Positions 33,606 through 44,006 of a stretch of DNA of 64,000 nt are shown piece after piece. The stretch comes from Halostagnicola larsenii XH-48. Lineage in GTDB: Archaea > Halobacteriota > Halobacteria > Halobacteriales > Natrialbaceae. Under the pieces are notes generated by a model, which saw only the letters and a program-made list of their open reading frames with translations, had not been told where the DNA came from and made no database searches. Position numbers and translations under genes: made by a program. Location: NCBI RefSeq assembly GCF_000517625.1, contig NZ_CP007057.1, positions 186,001 to 250,000 of the forward strand, given 5' to 3'. The stretch's first letter is position 1. Every line of letters begins with the position of its first letter.

Positions 33606-35636
33606 TTATCTTTGCTCTCCGTTAGGGAAGTAACACGCTGCTCGGTGCGTCTTGTCCCCCGCTTGGTCAATGCTCGGCTCGGCTTCCAAACACGTTTCCT
33701 GAGCCTTCGGACAGCGCGGGGCGAACGCACACCCAGATGGGAGATCGACCGGATCCGGCGGCTCTCCGTCGAGCAGGACGCGAGTTCGGTCAGTAGTCGG
33801 ATCCTTCTCGGGTGCAGCCGAAAGCAGCGACGTGGTGTAGGGGTGTTTCGGGTTGGATGCGATTCGGTCGACATCTCCCTGCTCGATGATTCGCCCAAGA
33901 TACATAATGGCCAGCCGGTCCGAGACCTGCATCAGGCTCGCGAGGTCGTGAGAGATGTAGACGATACCCAGATCTTCGATGTCGGCCAATCCCCGCAACA
34001 GGTTCAATAGATTGACCTTCAGCGACACGTCCAGCATCGACGCCGGTTCGTCGCAGATAAGGAAATCGGGATCCAGTACCAGCGCCTTGGCGACCGCCAC
34101 TCGCTGGCGCTGGCCGCCGGAGAGTTCGTGCGGATAACTGTCGAGGAATTTCTGGGCGGGGGTCAGTCCAACCTTCTCGAGCGTTTCGACGATGGCGTGC
34201 TCTTGTTCGTCCGTTCGATAGTCGTGGATCGTCAGCGGCTCGCCGACAAGCTGACGGACGGTCTGGCGCGGGTTGAGCGAGTCGAAGGGATCCTGAAAGA
34301 TGATCTGGACGTTCCGTCTGAACGACTGCAGGTTGCCGTCCTGATAGTGCTCGTAGGGATCACCATCGAACACCATCTCGCCGCCGGTCGGATCCTCGAG
34401 CAGAGCCATCGTTTCGCCCAGTGTTGACTTGCCGCAACCGCTCTCGCCGGCGATGCCAAGAACTTCCGATCGGCGGACGGAAAGCGAGACTCCGTCGACT
34501 GCCTTCACGTAGTCGGGTTCCTCGCCGCGGACCTTACTCAACAACGGCTGACTCTGCTCGTAGTGTTTTTCCAGATTATCGGTCTCGAGGATGACTTCGC
34601 CTCGCTCGGAGTCGACACTGCTCGTGTCGGGGATGTCCCATGTCTCCGGTTCATCAGCATCCCGTCGGAGTTGGGCCGCTTCCTTGACGCGGTGACATGC
34701 CGACCGGTGGTTTCGGTTTGGAAGATCGATCAACTCCGGGTGAGACTCTCGGCAGTCGTCCGTGGCGAACGGACACCGCCTCTCGAAGACGCAGGCCGTC
34801 GGTTCCCGATTCAGGTTCGGCGGCGAGCCGGGAATCGCGACGGGATCTTCGTCTTCCGCGTCGATCTCGGGAAAGGAGTTCTTCAGACCCATCGTGTACG
34901 GATTCGTCGGATTGACAAGCACGTTGTCGACGCTCCCCTGTTCCATTACTTTCCCGCCGTAGAGGATCGACAGTGCGTCGCACGTCTCCGCGATGACGCC
35001 GATCTCGTGGGTGATAAGCAACAGCGAGCTGTCCATCCGCTCTTGAATCTCGAGGATCTTGTCGATGATTTTGTCTTGGACGATGACATCGAGCCCGGTC
35101 GTCGGTTCGTCGGCGATGATGAGGTCTGGCTCGAGGGCGAGCGCCATCGCGATGGTAACTCGTTGGCGCATCCCGCCGGAGAACTCGTGCGGATACTCGT
35201 CGATTCGATCGGGATCGAGACCGACGATATCGAACAGTTCGCGGACGCGATCACGCGCCTTCGAGTCCGTGACGTTACGATGGGTGTGAATCGCCTGTGC
35301 GATCTGAGCGCCGGTCGTCATAACGGGGTCCAGCGAGTCCATCGCGCTCTGGGGGATGTAGGCGATGTCCTCCCAGAGGATATCTCGACGCTCGGCATCG
35401 GTCAACGAGGTGAGATCGGTTCCGTTGAACTCGAGGGTGCCGCTCTCGACGGTTCCATTCCGTGGAAGCAAGCCGAGCAGCGCCTCCGCGACGGTGGACT
35501 TCCCGGAGCCGGACTCCCCGGCGAGGCCGTAGTTAACGCCTTCTTCGATACTAAACGAGACGTCATTGACGGCGTGGATTGTTTCGTCGTCGGTCGCGTA
35601 CGTGACTTTCAGGTCTTCGACGTTGAGTAGTGTCAT
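33606..35636 (-). CDS. Fused DppD-DppF ABC transporter ATPase
   Basis: 676 aa carrying two ATP-binding domains normally encoded by two genes. Walker A motifs are GESGSGKST and GESGCGKST, signatures FSGGMRQRV and LSGGQRQRV, each followed by an oligopeptide-ABC C-terminal domain with a cysteine cluster (CVFERRCPFATDDC; CAFAPRCPKAQETC) that in bacterial relatives can bind Fe-S. It powers dipeptide/oligopeptide or nickel import with permeases 35633 and 36550. The start overlaps the permease stop by 4 bp (ATGA). Confidence 0.92.
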   Translation of the reverse strand: MTLLNVEDLKVTYATDDETIHAVNDVSFSIEEGVNYGLAGESGSGKSTVAEALLGLLPRNGTVESGTLEFNGTDLTSLTDAERRDILWEDIAYIPQSAMDSLDPVMTTGAQIAQAIHTHRNVTDSKARDRVRELFDIVGLDPDRIDEYPHEFSGGMRQRVTIAMALALEPDLIIADEPTTGLDVIVQDKIIDKILEIQERMDSSLLLITHEIGVIAETCDALSILYGGKVMEQGSVDNVLVNPTNPYTMGLKNSFPEIDAEDEDPVAIPGSPPNLNREPTACVFERRCPFATDDCRESHPELIDLPNRNHRSACHRVKEAAQLRRDADEPETWDIPDTSSVDSERGEVILETDNLEKHYEQSQPLLSKVRGEEPDYVKAVDGVSLSVRRSEVLGIAGESGCGKSTLGETMALLEDPTGGEMVFDGDPYEHYQDGNLQSFRRNVQIIFQDPFDSLNPRQTVRQLVGEPLTIHDYRTDEQEHAIVETLEKVGLTPAQKFLDSYPHELSGGQRQRVAVAKALVLDPDFLICDEPASMLDVSLKVNLLNLLRGLADIEDLGIVYISHDLASLMQVSDRLAIMYLGRIIEQGDVDRIASNPKHPYTTSLLSAAPEKDPTTDRTRVLLDGEPPDPVDLPSGCAFAPRCPKAQETCLEAEPSIDQAGDKTHRAACYFPNGEQR

Positions 35637-36553
35637 TGGTCGGTCTGAATTTCTGGGTTGATGACTTCCTCGTAGGCTCGTCCGATGAGGAACACCGAGG
35701 TGGTTATCGCAGCGATACCGATGGCAGGCGGAAGCACCCACCACCACGCGACTCGTATGTTGCCCGACTCGAACACCTGTCTGAGCATCCGACCCCAGCT
35801 AGTCATCGTCGGATCTCCGAAGCCGAGGAACGCGAGACTCGCCTGTGCAGCAACCGCCCAGGCGACGCCGTAGGCTGTGTAGAGAAAGCCGATCGGCAAG
35901 ACGTTCGGTGCGACGTGATACACCATCGTCCGCAGGTCGCTCGCACCGCTGGCTCGTGCGGATTTGACGAACGTTCGTTCGCGGACTGACAGCACCTCAG
36001 AACGGACGACTCGTGCTGGCATTTTCCAGAGGAACGCGACGATTATCGCCGTGATGAGCCAGATGTTCGGCGTCATGAACGTCAACAACAGCAGCGCCAT
36101 CGGCATAAACGGCAGCGAGAAGGTCAGATCCGTCAGGCGCATGAGTAATTCGTCAACCCACCCGCCGTAATAACCGCTCACGACGCCGACGGTGAAGCCG
36201 AGCGCACCTGTCCCTAGACCACCGAAGAGACCGACGATAAGCGTCGGTCGGGCCCCCGCGAGGAACTGACTGAAAACGTCCTTTCCGAACGCTGTCGTTC
36301 CGAAGAACGCGTCCATACTTGGGCTCGCGAGCTGGAGAACGGAGCCGGTATCGCTTCGGATGGTATACTCAATCGGGTCGTGCGGAGCCAGAAACGGCCC
36401 AAAAACGCCGAGGAACACGAACGCTCCGGCGATGACCATGCTGGCAAAAGCTAGCGGGTCCCGTCGCAGGAACGCAACCTGTTCGCGGACAACTGCCCAC
36501 AGCGCGTCGACACGTTTGTACAGTTCCGCTTTGGGTTTCGTTTCGGCACTCAT
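35633..36553 (-). CDS. Dipeptide-type ABC permease (DppC-like)
   Basis: 306 aa from ATG 36553. About six transmembrane helices; the N-terminal DUF-type DppC segment (REQVAFLRRDPLAFASMVIA) precedes the first helix. The cytoplasmic EAA loop, which docks to the ATPase, lies at VKSARASGASDLRTMVYHVA. It overlaps both neighbouring genes by 4 bp, indicating a tightly coupled operon. Long upstream extension in frame is spurious because it would overlap the DppB gene. Confidence 0.92.
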   Translation of the reverse strand: MSAETKPKAELYKRVDALWAVVREQVAFLRRDPLAFASMVIAGAFVFLGVFGPFLAPHDPIEYTIRSDTGSVLQLASPSMDAFFGTTAFGKDVFSQFLAGARPTLIVGLFGGLGTGALGFTVGVVSGYYGGWVDELLMRLTDLTFSLPFMPMALLLLTFMTPNIWLITAIIVAFLWKMPARVVRSEVLSVRERTFVKSARASGASDLRTMVYHVAPNVLPIGFLYTAYGVAWAVAAQASLAFLGFGDPTMTSWGRMLRQVFESGNIRVAWWWVLPPAIGIAAITTSVFLIGRAYEEVINPEIQTDQ

Positions 36554-37545
36554 GCAGAGCCACCTCCGTTCGTCGACACAGTCGGATCGAAGTAGGCGTA
36601 GAGAACGTCGGCAGCGAGGTTCGCGATGATGACCGCGAGCGCCATGATGAAAACCGCTGCTTGCACCAGCGGGTAGTCCTGTTGTTGAATGGCCAATACG
36701 AGTTCGCGGCCGATACCGGGCCAACTGAAGACCACCTCGAGCAAGATTAGCCCCTGGAAAATCATCCCGAGACGGAGCGTGAAGTAGGTCAGAATCGGCA
36801 GCATCGAGTTTCGACCGGCCCGGGCTAGCTGCTGGAACTCCGAGAGCCCCTTCGCCCGATGGAGTTTGAGGAACTCCGACCCTCGTTTCTCGACGACCCC
36901 GTTACGAGCTAACAGGAGGAAGTCACCGCTGTAGAAGAGAACGGCGACGGCGAACGGTAAGAGGTAGTGGTGGAGGAAATCCAGCGAGACGAACGTCTCG
37001 AGATAGCCATCCGGTGTCGCCCTGATGGATCGCATCCCGAGTGCAGGAACGAGTTCCAGGTTGTAGGCGAAGAGGATGATGAAGAAAATCGCCGTGATGA
37101 ACACGGGCGTCGAGCGGAGTAACGTCGTCAAGACGATACTGAGCTTTTCGAGTCGGCTTCCGCGGTTCCATCCCGCGTACATACCCAGCAAGGAACTCAG
37201 GATCGCCGTCGTGACTAGCGCCGGAACGAGGAGGATTAGCGAGTTGATCAGTCGTGGCTCGAGCACCTCCCAGACCGGCTGGCTCCGCAGGATGGAGTAC
37301 CCGAACTGGAACGTGAGGAGGCTCTCGATGTAGCTAAGATACTGGTTCCAGATCGACTGATCGAGTCCGTACATCGCCCGAATTTCGTCGATCTGCTCTT
37401 GATTGAGGTTCCCCGAGGTGACGAGGGTTTCGAACGGACTCCCAGGAAGGAGCCGCAAGACGACGAAGATCACCGAAACCGCGACCAGCGTCAGCACGAC
37501 GGAGATCGCGAGCCGCTTTAAGAGGAACCGCTGGAACTTCGTCAT
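36550..37545 (-). CDS. Dipeptide-type ABC permease (DppB-like)
   Basis: 331 aa, full length. First helix LLKRLAISVVLTLVAVSVIF (~7-27), periplasm-facing loop with LPGSPFETLVTSGNLNQEQI and YGLDQSIWNQYL, EAA loop LKLHRAKGLSEFQQLARAGR (~224-243). It pairs with the DppC-like permease. The substrate-binding gene ends 145 bp upstream, a gap with no gene that may hold a processing site allowing different expression levels. Confidence 0.92.
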   Translation of the reverse strand: MTKFQRFLLKRLAISVVLTLVAVSVIFVVLRLLPGSPFETLVTSGNLNQEQIDEIRAMYGLDQSIWNQYLSYIESLLTFQFGYSILRSQPVWEVLEPRLINSLILLVPALVTTAILSSLLGMYAGWNRGSRLEKLSIVLTTLLRSTPVFITAIFFIILFAYNLELVPALGMRSIRATPDGYLETFVSLDFLHHYLLPFAVAVLFYSGDFLLLARNGVVEKRGSEFLKLHRAKGLSEFQQLARAGRNSMLPILTYFTLRLGMIFQGLILLEVVFSWPGIGRELVLAIQQQDYPLVQAAVFIMALAVIIANLAADVLYAYFDPTVSTNGGGSA

Positions 37546-37690
37546 CGGTTCACCTCCAGATCGATACTCCGGGTGTGGTACACTGACTGCGACGTGAAAC
37601 GGTCAGGGTGCCTGCTCGCCTCCGGTCGGACCCGTCCTCGAGGAACTCGAGGGAACCGGGAGATGGGCTGGTACATTGGTCGGTTCTGAT

Positions 37691-39601
37691 TCATGAGAAA
37701 TCACCTTGTTGGAGTTCTGTGCGCCGCTGGTTGGTGTTTTCCGGCTGAATACGTTCGACGAACGCACCCCAGGCGTCACCGTTCGGGAATCGCAGGTTGC
37801 CCTGACCGTCCCAGGTATAGCCTGCCTGTTCGAGAATGGTTTCTGCCTCGTCAACGTCGTAGCTGTAGTCGGTCGTGTCGGGATTGTGCCACTGGGTAAG
37901 CGACGAGATCAGGTTCTCACCAGTCGGAACGGTTGCCTGACCGTGAAGGAAGTCCTCGACGAACCCCTTCGAGTCGAGCGATTTCGCCAGCGCGACACGG
38001 AATTCCTTGTCTCGGATCAGCGGACACGAGAACATGAGCTTCATGATCAACGGCGCATAGCTTCCGGCAGACATTTTCTCGATTCCCTCGGAATTGGCTG
38101 CGCGGTTGGCCTGAAGATCCGAGAGGTTCGTCCCGACTGCGTCGATCGAGCCGCTCTGTAGCGACCCGATCAACGCGTCAACGTTGCTCACGTTAAGCCA
38201 GACGACAGTGTCTACGCCGGGGCCGCTCTCGGCCTGGTCACCCAACGCATCGTTTCGCCAGTCGTCATCGAACATCCAGTGCCCGTCGTTGCGAGACGCC
38301 TCGAACCGGGTTCCTTGTTCCCAGTTTTCGAACTCGAACGGGCCGGTTCCGACCGGAGAATCCGGGTTGTGCTGTGATGGGTTCCCAACGTCTTCCCACC
38401 GGTGTTTCGGGAGGATAACGCTACGAACGACCCGCTGTGTCATGAACGCTGCATCGGGATTAGCTAGGTTGAAACGCACCTCGTGATCGCCGAGAATTTC
38501 GACGGAGTCGATCGGTTCGTAAAAGGGCACCTGGCTCGTAGATGCGTACTCATCGTACAGTTCGACGGTGAACTTCACGTCCTCCGCGGTGAACGGCTCG
38601 CCATCGTGCCACTCGACACCCTCCCGAAGGGTGAGTTCGACGGTTGTGTCATCGACGAATCCGCCGCCGGTCGCCAGCGCGGGGACAACGTCCAGATCCG
38701 GCGTCGCGTCGAAGAGGCCATCGTAGATGAACGTTAAACGCTTGGCCTCCGCCCCGCCGGCAGCCCACGCCAGATTCAGCGAGTTCATCGACGTCGAAAC
38801 GCCCTTGACGTAGGTTCGGTTATCCGTCTCCGGTTGCAAATTGACCTCGGTCCAGACGAACGAGTCCATCGTCTGTCCGTTACCGGGCGTCTCAACGTAG
38901 CCGCTCCACCGATCCGTGTTCACCGCCGTGATGATGTTCGGAAACAGCGTGATGATCGCCCCGATATCTTCAGCGAATATTTCCTGGGCCTGATCGACGA
39001 GTTCCTCGCGCTCGGCCCGATCGGTCGTCTGTGCCTGTTCGGTCAGAATATCCTGAAGTTCAGGGTGGTAGTAATTATCGTAGTTCGAAAGGGACTCTTC
39101 GGTTGCGCGCATCAAAAGCGGGTTCGGATCGAGGCCCCGCTGTGGATCTGGTCCCTGCGAACTCATCGAAATGACCGCCTCGAGCCCGTTGGCCGTCCAG
39201 CTTTGGGCGTAGAGTTGGTTCAACGGGCGATCGTCGAGCGTAACGTCGACCCCGAGATCGTTGAGTCCGCGCTTTACCATTAACGCGTGCTCTCGCATCC
39301 ATGGATCGTCCTCACTCGAGTACTCGACCGGAACCCGATCGAGTACTGAACCAGCTGTTGCACTGTATTCAAGCGGCGGCGATTCAGCGTCGACGGTCTC
39401 CCACTCTCGCCAGTACTTCGTCTCGACGGTCTCTGGAACGCCGTCCGGAACGTTCGGTTCGAGACTTTCGCCGCGACTGCTGTTACAACCCGCGAGTACA
39501 CTCGCCCCGAGCGCCCCAGCGGTCGTGGCGATGTACCCGCGCCGTGTTAGTCGATCACCAGCCCGTGTGACCGAACCATCATGATTATCTTTCGGAGACA
39601 T
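37691..39601 (-). CDS. Tat lipoprotein ABC substrate-binding protein (family 5, DppA/OppA-like)
   Basis: 636 aa. Twin-arginine signal around LTRRGYIATTAGALGASVLA and lipobox LAGC, so the mature protein is anchored at the cell surface. The SBP_bac_5 fold is visible around WHDGEPFTAEDVKFTVELYD and NLANPDAAFM. It delivers peptides, nickel or sugars to the permeases downstream. It is first gene of the importer operon. Substrate cannot be assigned; the neighbouring class III aminotransferase suggests an amino compound. Confidence 0.9.
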   Translation of the reverse strand: MSPKDNHDGSVTRAGDRLTRRGYIATTAGALGASVLAGCNSSRGESLEPNVPDGVPETVETKYWREWETVDAESPPLEYSATAGSVLDRVPVEYSSEDDPWMREHALMVKRGLNDLGVDVTLDDRPLNQLYAQSWTANGLEAVISMSSQGPDPQRGLDPNPLLMRATEESLSNYDNYYHPELQDILTEQAQTTDRAEREELVDQAQEIFAEDIGAIITLFPNIITAVNTDRWSGYVETPGNGQTMDSFVWTEVNLQPETDNRTYVKGVSTSMNSLNLAWAAGGAEAKRLTFIYDGLFDATPDLDVVPALATGGGFVDDTTVELTLREGVEWHDGEPFTAEDVKFTVELYDEYASTSQVPFYEPIDSVEILGDHEVRFNLANPDAAFMTQRVVRSVILPKHRWEDVGNPSQHNPDSPVGTGPFEFENWEQGTRFEASRNDGHWMFDDDWRNDALGDQAESGPGVDTVVWLNVSNVDALIGSLQSGSIDAVGTNLSDLQANRAANSEGIEKMSAGSYAPLIMKLMFSCPLIRDKEFRVALAKSLDSKGFVEDFLHGQATVPTGENLISSLTQWHNPDTTDYSYDVDEAETILEQAGYTWDGQGNLRFPNGDAWGAFVERIQPENTNQRRTELQQGDFS

Positions 39602-39723
39602 CCACTCTCACGTTACGAACTAACTAGGATTGGTGTTCTCCCGATTGCCCTCGATAGCTATCGGTCTTTAAATCGGGGAAGGAATTAGACTAGGAGTCCC
39701 TGCCGGCCGAACTGTGAGCGTCC

Positions 39724-40374
39724 TCACTCTCGAGATCCGTAGATGATTTCGAGTAACGTTCGTTCGGCGGTCCGAAGTCGTTCGCTTACTGTCGATTGTG
39801 CAACATCAAGTTCGTCCGCGAGTTCGGTCGCCGACATCTCTCGTGGAACGTGAAAGTAGCCGCGGTTGTACGCTATCTCGAGGACCGCCAACTGTTCGTC
39901 GGTGAGCTTCGAGACGAGAACCTCCTTTAGACGCCCGCTGTCGAGTGGCTCTCCGGGTTCTTTGTCCTGCGTAACTGACAGTAGTTCGAACTCACCAAGC
40001 GTTTCCTGGATCTCGTCGGCCATCGAGCGAAACTGGTTCCAATCGCGTGTGGTAGTCACAATTTCGAACACTCCGTTTTGGAGTACGATACGGTTCGGAA
40101 TTGCCTCCTGGCGTAAAACCAGACTCAAGATAAACGGATAGGACTCGGTCGCCAGAAGGGTCAGCCGGTGAATCCCGATTTCGTCCGACGCGGTCGGGAT
40201 TTCGCTACTGTAATACAGCGATGCACCAGAAATTCCCTCGAGAACTGTTTCGGGGTCGAAGGCCGTATTCGAGGCGACGGTCAGCGATTCGATCCATGTC
40301 CCGTCTTCGACGTAGAACGCATTGTCGAGTTCGATGCTTCGGATATCGTCCATTTCACGGTGAATTTTCCCCAT
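39724..40374 (-). CDS. BAT-type HTH-10 regulator of the importer locus
   Basis: 216 aa from ATG 40374 (alternatives at 40389 and 40353). The N-terminal ~150 residues are a divergent BAT-like sensor (DDIRSIELDNAFYVEDGTWI; TRDWNQFRSMADEIQETLGE), and HTH-10 covers ~160-212 (LTDEQLAVLEIAYNRGYFHV; ATELADELDVAQSTVSERL). A TATA-like CTTATATATG lies at 40449-40458 in the minus direction. Between the importer operon and the divergent aminotransferase, it is the obvious candidate regulator of both. Confidence 0.83.
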   Translation of the reverse strand: MGKIHREMDDIRSIELDNAFYVEDGTWIESLTVASNTAFDPETVLEGISGASLYYSSEIPTASDEIGIHRLTLLATESYPFILSLVLRQEAIPNRIVLQNGVFEIVTTTRDWNQFRSMADEIQETLGEFELLSVTQDKEPGEPLDSGRLKEVLVSKLTDEQLAVLEIAYNRGYFHVPREMSATELADELDVAQSTVSERLRTAERTLLEIIYGSRE

Positions 40375-40618
40375 CACGCCCGTCGGCACCGTCGTGAACT
40401 CGACACGTAGAATTGTGAACCCCTCGTACAGGAAAAATCTGCCCCGTTCATATATAAGTCACCATCTTCGAGGCGAGAGTGCACGTAGAAAGTCCGAAAC
40501 ATGATTCTCCTCGCCTTCACGGCAAGGTTTCCTCGCGCTGGGGTATCGACTACTGACCCACGGAGACAAGTCCGGCGTATGGGCTGACGCGTCTGTCGAG
40601 TTGGCCGAAAAACCGTTA

Positions 40619-40627
40619 GTATAACTA
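40619..40627 (+). promoter_or_regulatory. TATA-like box of the aminotransferase gene
   Basis: AGTATAACT ends 24 nt before the ATG at 40652, consistent with leaderless transcription. The shared intergenic region 40375-40651 also holds the minus-strand TATA-like box at 40449-40458. Confidence 0.45.
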
Positions 40628-40651
40628 ATGTCGATTGGCATCTGAACGACA

Positions 40652-41965
40652 ATGGCGAACACCCCTCCGACACAAGATCAAAACCAATCGGTCGTCGACC
40701 GCGCACGTGAGGTCATCCCAGGTGGCGCACAGACGGGGTTACGAGCTCAGGCGTACAACACGGGCGATATCGCCTTCGAATCTGCGTCTGACGCCACGTT
40801 AACGACCGTCACCGACGAGCAGTACACCGACTACCACCTTGGGTTCGGCCCAGTCATCCTCGGCCATGCCCACGACGATGTCGACGCGGCGGCCCAAGCA
40901 GCCATCGACGACGGCGTATTGTATGGAGCGGGTACGACACCCCTCGAGGTCGAGGTCGCCGAACGGCTGGTCGACCTCTTGCCCAGCGTTGAGATGGTGA
41001 ATTTCTGTAACAGCGGCAGCGAAGCCACCTATCACGCGATCAGGCTCGCACGAGCTGCCACCGGCAACAAGAAGGTACTAAAGTTCGAAGGATGTTACCA
41101 CGGCTGGCACGACTACGTCGACGTGAGCGTCTATCCGCCTACCGACCGCGTCGGTGAACGGTACCCCGAGTCCGACGGTATGCTTTCGGCCGCCGTCGAG
41201 AATACGCTTATCGCCCCCTTCAACGACCCCGAGGCGGTCAACGAAATCCTACACGAACACGGTGACGAACTCGCGGCGGTCATCCTCGAGCCGATTCCCC
41301 ACTCTGTCGGTTGTCTACTGCCACGGATAGAGTTCCTCGAGACCCTGCGCGAGGCGACAGCAGTACACGACGTCCCGCTGATCTTCGACGAGGTCATCAG
41401 CGGCTTCCGCCACTCGCCACATGGCGTCCAGGGCGAGGTCGGCGTCACACCAGATCTCACCTGCGTCGCAAAGGCCCTAGGTAACGGGTATCCAGTGGCA
41501 GCAGTCGGTGGACGGGCGGATCTGCTCGCCCAAGCAGGCGGCGACAACGAGTCCGGCGTTGTCATCAGCGGAACTTACTCGGGGAGTCTCCCGGGACTGG
41601 CTGCCGCGCGCGAGACTATCGACACCATTGTCGCGAATGATGTCCAGGCGTATCTGACCGACCTTGGCGACCGCTATCGCGACGGCCTGAATGATCTCCT
41701 CGAGGACCATGACATCAACGGACGGATCGTTGGCCACCGGAGTATCTTCAGCGTCCAGTTCGGGGTACGCGGCGAACCCCACAACTACGAGGACATTCTC
41801 GGTCTTGACGAGAAGCGATTCCATACATTCGCGGCGGGTATGCGCGAACGTGGCCACTTTTTCACGCCGAACCCGTACAAGCGACACCACCTTTCGGCCG
41901 CCCATGACGAGACTCACTTGGAGTCCTATCTTGACGCCGCCGACGCGGTGTTCGCCGACCTCTGA
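40652..41965 (+). CDS. Class III aminotransferase (glutamate-1-semialdehyde aminotransferase-like)
   Basis: 437 aa. PLP-fold landmarks: VNFCNSGSEATYHAIRLARA (~112-131), the FEGCYHGWHDYV phosphate-loop region (~145-156), IFDEVISGF with the PLP Asp (~247-255), and the Schiff-base Lys in CVAKALGNGYPVAAVGG (~273). It resembles HemL-type aminotransferases and related aminomutases, but a dedicated catabolic role fits its place beside a peptide/amine importer better than tetrapyrrole synthesis. A TnpB relic abuts its 3' end. Confidence 0.87.
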   Translation: MANTPPTQDQNQSVVDRAREVIPGGAQTGLRAQAYNTGDIAFESASDATLTTVTDEQYTDYHLGFGPVILGHAHDDVDAAAQAAIDDGVLYGAGTTPLEVEVAERLVDLLPSVEMVNFCNSGSEATYHAIRLARAATGNKKVLKFEGCYHGWHDYVDVSVYPPTDRVGERYPESDGMLSAAVENTLIAPFNDPEAVNEILHEHGDELAAVILEPIPHSVGCLLPRIEFLETLREATAVHDVPLIFDEVISGFRHSPHGVQGEVGVTPDLTCVAKALGNGYPVAAVGGRADLLAQAGGDNESGVVISGTYSGSLPGLAAARETIDTIVANDVQAYLTDLGDRYRDGLNDLLEDHDINGRIVGHRSIFSVQFGVRGEPHNYEDILGLDEKRFHTFAAGMRERGHFFTPNPYKRHHLSAAHDETHLESYLDAADAVFADL

Positions 41966-41984
41966 GCCGAGCGTTTCGTCATTA

Positions 41985-42228
41985 TACGTCTGCGAGGAGT
42001 GCGATACCGTTGCGAACGCAGACATCAACGGCGCTGAGAACCTTCGACGAAAAGAAACTCCGAGTTCGTCACCGGACAGGAGTAACGGCTGGTTGGCACA
42101 GCCAGCAGTTCACCTGTTCAATCGTAGCGAGGGTCGTTTCTCCCCGCGTGAACAGGTCATAGACTGCAAACCCTAATATCCCACCGGGGGTCGGGATTCC
42201 ACGTCGGTTACGGCGTGAAGGATGTCAA
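41985..42228 (+). mobile_element. TnpB 3' relic with right end
   Basis: From 41985 the frame reads YVCEECDTVANADINGAENL to TAA 42174-42176: the second zinc knuckle and the last RuvC Asp block of TnpB. Everything upstream is missing, lost at the end of the aminotransferase gene. The right end GGATGTCAA is at 42220-42228, identical to that of the intact element at 45020. Confidence 0.75.
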
Positions 42229-42427
42229 TCACCCTCCTGTACTCTTCATTCAGGGCGAAATTAAACTGGTGTACTAGGAACATGTCCTAGACAATTCCCT
42301 GCCATCAATGTGGACTCGAGAGAGCGGGCTAAACAACGGCTAACGAATCTGTCTCTCCTTCTTGTCAATGAACCGCTGGGGGCTTGACTCCGAGGCACTC
42401 GGCCTGCTTTTTCTGAAGATAGCTTCC

Positions 42428-43808
42428 TTAAACGTGTCGCGTAACGTCGCCTGAGTCGAACAATTGCAAGTCATCGCGTTCGGATACAGCTTTCTGAACG
42501 AGCCGTGTTGCTCCGCTTCGTGTGAATAACGCGTATTTTGTATCTGTCTCACCAGTCTCTGGCGTCCAGCGGATTTCAGCGGCATGGTCGTCGAGTGAGG
42601 CGAGCGCACCATAGTCGAGGGGCGCATTGGTAAACTTGCACTCACCCACAACCATCGTCCCATCTTTGGTGAATCCGACGGCGTCAACCTCATACTCCTT
42701 GTACCACCAGCGGCCGATATTGAGGAACGTCTTCTCTGGGTAAAGGTTCGGCAGGGCGTCTGGCAACGTTTCTCGAATTCTTGACTAACGAAGTTGGCGA
42801 GTTCTGGTTCGATGACTGCGTCATACGCATCCTTACCCAGACGTTCATATCGATCTTCCTTGCCGTAGGCGAATCGGAACCAGAAACGGAACAAGGGATC
42901 CAAGAGACGATAGCGTCCGCAGCGTGACTTTGCTTTCTCTTCGGTGATCGGAACCTCTCGCTCGATAAGTCGCAGACGCACTAATTTCTGGGTATACGTT
43001 GAAATCTGTTTTCCATCGATATCCATTGCTTGGGCGATTTCGTTCGATGTCGTCTTTCCCGCGGCAATTGCGGTGAGGATCGCAAAGTATCGGTTCGGGT
43101 CCGTGAGTTCGGTCCGGAGCACGTACTCTGGTTTGTTGTGGAGATATCCTTCTGGGAGAGCACTTCTTCAGTGAGGACTGTTCCGAGGACCTGGTTGAGT
43201 TCGACACCATCGAGGTAGGACGGGACGCCGCCGAAGATACCCAACGTGATGATTCTCTCTTGAGGTGAATAGTCGTCCGAAACGAACTCTTGGGCAGCAG
43301 CAAAGTCAAGCGGACGGAGGTCGAGTCGTTCTGTGAATCGCTCATACAAGGGACTGTTCCCTAGAAGCGTTGCTTCTTCCATCATACTAATCGACGACCC
43401 AACTAGGATAAGTGTTCCCGAGGTGTTCTGAAACCGTTGGTCCCACAACCGCTGAATGACTGAGGGGAGGCTCCTATCGGCATTAATGAGGTAGGGGAAT
43501 TCGTCGAGGACTACGATCCCGTTCTGGTCACCGAGATATCCGAGCAGCGCTTCCCAGTTCTGTTTGATCTGCGTGATACGGGGAAAGGTCTCGGACGCGA
43601 CATCGACGAATTCATTGAGTTGTATCTGGGAGGTGGTTTCCGTGGCCTGATAGACGACTGCGTCCTCACGGTCGGAGAGCGAGTGTTGGACGAGCTGTGT
43701 CTTCCTGAGGCGTCGCCGACCGAAAATGACGATCATCTTGGCGCCGTCGGATTCGTAGCAACTGCGTAGCCGAGACAGTTCATCTTCCCGGTCTACGAAA
43801 TGCTCCAT
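42428..43808 (-). pseudogene. Archaeal ATPase (AAA, DUF234-type) pseudogene
   Basis: Three consecutive frames make up one ancestral gene: 43808 to ~43150 (FVDREDELSRLRSCYESDGA; IVVLDEFPYLINADRSLPSV), then ~43130 to ~42780 (RTELTDPNRYFAILTAIAAG; PLFRFWFRFAYGKEDRYERL), then 42766-42428 (EVDAVGFTKDGTMVVGECKF, the nuclease-like DUF234 part). Two frameshifts separate them. The Walker A loop reads FGRRRLRKTQ rather than GRRRVGKT, so the P-loop glycine is lost as well. Homologs are defence- or mobile-associated archaeal ATPases of unclear role. Confidence 0.75.
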
Positions 43809-44006
43809 ACGCCTACTCTATCTCGACGGAGAATAATACTTCCAAATAGCCTATTTCAAAATTGGCTATCTCTGGATTGCTATGAATTATGCTTAATCAG
43901 AGAACAGATTGAAATCTACAATGGCAACCGATGATCGAGTTTAAGTTCGATATCAGTTCACACGAACCCCGAGACGGTTTCTGAACAAGAAGCGGATACG
44001 TACGAG

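Noticed and set aside
34563-35630. 355-codon plus-strand open frame
   Set aside because: Antisense shadow of the fused ABC ATPase gene, produced by high-GC codon bias; no recognisable protein features.
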